Position numbers and translations under genes: made by a program. From Candidatus Koribacter versatilis Ellin345 (GTDB taxonomy: Bacteria; Acidobacteriota; Terriglobia; Terriglobales; Acidobacteriaceae), in contig NC_008009.1 of assembly GCF_000014005.1 (NCBI RefSeq), positions 1,674,001 to 1,738,000 on the forward strand: a stretch of DNA of 64,000 nucleotides. The letters run 5' to 3'. The notes under the pieces were generated by a model. It saw only the letters and a list, made by a program, of their open reading frames with translations, was not told the DNA's origin and made no database searches. Of this stretch, positions 62,272 through 64,000 are shown piece after piece; the stretch's first letter is position 1, and each line of letters starts with the position of its first letter.

Positions 62272-63060
62272 CTATCCCTTTTGTCGTCGAGATAGAAAGA
62301 GCCAGTAAGCGATCACGGTGAACGCGACCGCGTAGATCCCCGACACCCAGAGAGGATCGAGTGCGGGAGGAACACTGCGTTTTCTTGCGTCGTGCTCGAG
62401 GTACACGAGAATGGTGAGGGAATGGGGAATGAGGAACACCCAACGCGAAGACAGTGCCGCCAATGCCGCGACCCAGGCCATGAATCCGACGCCGACCGAG
62501 ACGAGAAAGTTCTTGAACCGCAGGCTAAGGAGATACTGAACCGCCACGATGGGAAGACAAGCGAGGAAATATCGCAGTGTGCCAGCGGCGAAAGTAGTTG
62601 CGGGAAGGCGCGATTGCGGAAGCGGAACTCCGGGCAACAACAGACAAGGGCCGACTCCGGAGACGTAGATCCCAAGGTCGAAGAGTACGAGGAACTCCAG
62701 CACGAGGAGAACGATCACGGCCAACTTGGAGGAGAAGATCGTCAGCGGATGAAGCGGGAGCGTGAGTACCTGTTTCCATGAGTTGTTGCGGAATTCAATC
62801 TGGGTGACGAGAGCCGTGATGAGGATCGCAGCCATGGGCAGAAAGAACACTGCCATGGATTCCCAGGAACTCGCCCAGAGTGACTCCCAGAAGCCGGCGG
62901 CGGCGCTGAGCTTGAGTAATTGTTGTCGATGAAACAGCCGTGAGGCGAAGACAATCGCTGGCGTGAAGAGAGCGCCGATCACGATCAACACAGAGCTGAG
63001 GCTACGTTTGCGCTTGAGCCATTCGCAGGAAAACGAAATGAAGAAGTCGGCGGCCATCAT
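62272..63060 (-). CDS. ABC-2-type transporter permease
   Basis: A 262-residue membrane protein with six predicted spans (about 20-40, 60-85, 110-135, 160-180, 190-210, 230-252). The EFRNNSWKQVLTLPL loop between early spans is typical of ABC-2 permeases of lantibiotic-type (BcrB/SpaE-like) exporters. The ATG at 63060 overlaps the stop of the ATPase gene (ATGA). It forms an exporter with the ATPase. Substrate unknown; self-protection or antibiotic efflux is a possibility only. Confidence 0.85.
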   Translation of the reverse strand: MMAADFFISFSCEWLKRKRSLSSVLIVIGALFTPAIVFASRLFHRQQLLKLSAAAGFWESLWASSWESMAVFFLPMAAILITALVTQIEFRNNSWKQVLTLPLHPLTIFSSKLAVIVLLVLEFLVLFDLGIYVSGVGPCLLLPGVPLPQSRLPATTFAAGTLRYFLACLPIVAVQYLLSLRFKNFLVSVGVGFMAWVAALAALSSRWVFLIPHSLTILVYLEHDARKRSVPPALDPLWVSGIYAVAFTVIAYWLFLSRRQKG

Positions 63061-63989
63061 GAGTGGGACACCATTTCCATGAAGATGTTTTCGAGATCGT
63101 CGCCGGAGGGAGTGAGGCCGTAAACGTCGATCCCCTGCTGCACGAGCAGACGATTGATGCGCGCCAGATTCTCGGGCGAAACCGACGGCACGCAAATGCG
63201 ACCGTCGGCGAAGTGGGCGTCGGGATGATGCGGATGAATCACCTTCAACGCCTGGAGATTGTCGCTTGTGCAAACGGTGGCGGTGCCAGTTGCGAGGGCA
63301 GTCTCGCGGAGCTCCGCCAAAGTTCCCTGGAACATCAGTCGGCCGCGATGAATGACACCGACGTGGGTAGCGATCTTCTCGATCTCGCCGAGCAGATGAC
63401 TTGAGATGAGGATGGTGACGCCGTCTTCGCGGTTGAGTTTCTTGAGCAACTCGCGGATTTCAATAATGCCGCTGGGGTCGAGGCCATTCGTGGGTTCGTC
63501 GAGGATGAGAAGGGAAGGGCGATGAAGAAGCGCGATGGCGATGCTGAGCCGCTGCTTCATGCCGAGAGAATATTGCCCAGCTTTCTTGTGACGCGCGGAG
63601 AAGAGCCCGAGGGGGGAGAGCACTTCATCGATACGTGTTGCGGGAGCGCGGTGAATTCGCTGCATGATTTGCAGGTTCTCGACCGCGGTGAGGTGCTCAT
63701 ACAGAGACGGCGTCTCGATCAATGAGCCAACGTGCTTGAGGACCTCGATGCGATGAGAATCCAAGTCTCTCTGCAAGATTGAGATCGTGCCCTGCTGTTT
63801 TTGGAGCAGTCCAAGGACGAGACGGAGCGTCGTGGTTTTACCGGCGCCGTTTGGTCCTAGAAATCCGTAGATGCTGCCCTCTGCGACCTTGAGATTGACG
63901 TCGGTGAGAACAGGAGCCTCATGTCCGGCATAACGGTGGGTGAGGTCTTGGGTCGAGAGGCAAAGGGTTGGCGTTACGTCAGCAGGCAT
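63057..63989 (-). CDS. ABC transporter ATP-binding protein
   Basis: A 310-residue ATPase with Walker A GPNGAGKTTT, signature YSLGMKQRLS, Walker B LLILDEPTNGLDP and switch His in ISSHLLGEI. The C-terminal 85-residue extension is typical of CcmA/BcrA-type exporters. The start lies 12 bases from the window edge, so its promoter is not seen. It pairs with the overlapping permease gene. Confidence 0.92.
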   Translation of the reverse strand: MPADVTPTLCLSTQDLTHRYAGHEAPVLTDVNLKVAEGSIYGFLGPNGAGKTTTLRLVLGLLQKQQGTISILQRDLDSHRIEVLKHVGSLIETPSLYEHLTAVENLQIMQRIHRAPATRIDEVLSPLGLFSARHKKAGQYSLGMKQRLSIAIALLHRPSLLILDEPTNGLDPSGIIEIRELLKKLNREDGVTILISSHLLGEIEKIATHVGVIHRGRLMFQGTLAELRETALATGTATVCTSDNLQALKVIHPHHPDAHFADGRICVPSVSPENLARINRLLVQQGIDVYGLTPSGDDLENIFMEMVSHS

Positions 63990-64000
63990 TGGAAAGATGT

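Overview
The window looks like a chromosomal segment of an Acidobacteriota bacterium, most like Terriglobia of the Candidatus Koribacter type. This is an inference from protein style: acidobacterial pilin-like and VWFA-related proteins, a TonB receptor with an N-terminal carboxypeptidase-regulatory domain, and a giant FG-GAP/Ig protein. DNA is moderately GC-rich and densely coding. I see no rRNA, tRNA, CRISPR array, prophage or intact insertion sequence.

Layout. 1-4.6 kb: an SRPBCC-like hypothetical gene, then sdhCAB with start/stop overlaps and a TPR gene. 4.7-9.2 kb: a 1490-residue secreted FG-GAP/Ig-repeat protein. 9.7-17.1 kb (minus): the type IV pilus motor and regulatory cluster pilB-pilT-pilC-pilS-pilR, preceded by a good sigma70-type promoter. 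17.6-22.6 kb (plus): a pilin-like protein lacking the prepilin motif, an NtrY/NtrX-type two-component pair whose regulator carries GSFAGA instead of GAFTGA, and an orphan DppC-like permease. 22.8-24.5 kb: a small secreted protein, a VapBC-type toxin-antitoxin pair and an XRE regulator. 24.5-28.5 kb: an envelope-stress/microdomain island (NfeD-like protein, DUF1648-like protein, flotillin, PspA) with a 17-bp tandem repeat array between flotillin and pspA. 28.6-38.8 kb: lipoprotein, TPR protein, RmuC, CAP-domain protein, YbgC thioesterase overlapping histidine ammonia-lyase, VWFA-related protein, HD hydrolase, Gly/His-rich protein and a zinc-ribbon/XRE regulator. 39-42 kb: TonB receptor with a small CPIC-motif exported protein. 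42.2-49.8 kb: isoprenoid and envelope genes uppS-cdsA-dxr-rseP, then a receiver-only regulator, a Crp/Fnr regulator and ispG. 49.9-51.6 kb: a VOC protein, an AraC regulator and a 40-residue membrane protein. 51.7-57.8 kb (minus): an acyl-CoA catabolic cluster (B12-binding mutase subunit, two enoyl-CoA hydratases, biotin-dependent carboxyltransferase, HMG-CoA-lyase-like enzyme) that also holds a membrane J-domain gene. 57.9-64 kb: a small membrane protein, a peptidoglycan-binding protein, a DegP/HtrA protease, a DMT exporter and an ABC-2 transporter pair.

The most interesting unexplained signals are: a dispersed intergenic element of about 270 bp present twice (9389-9664 and 44026-44285); a second 55-57-bp repeat in opposite orientations (11106-11160 and 43934-43990); the 17-bp array at 27627-27790; the GSFAGA regulator operon; and the non-canonical pilin-like protein. 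All assignments come from reading the sequence; no database search was run.
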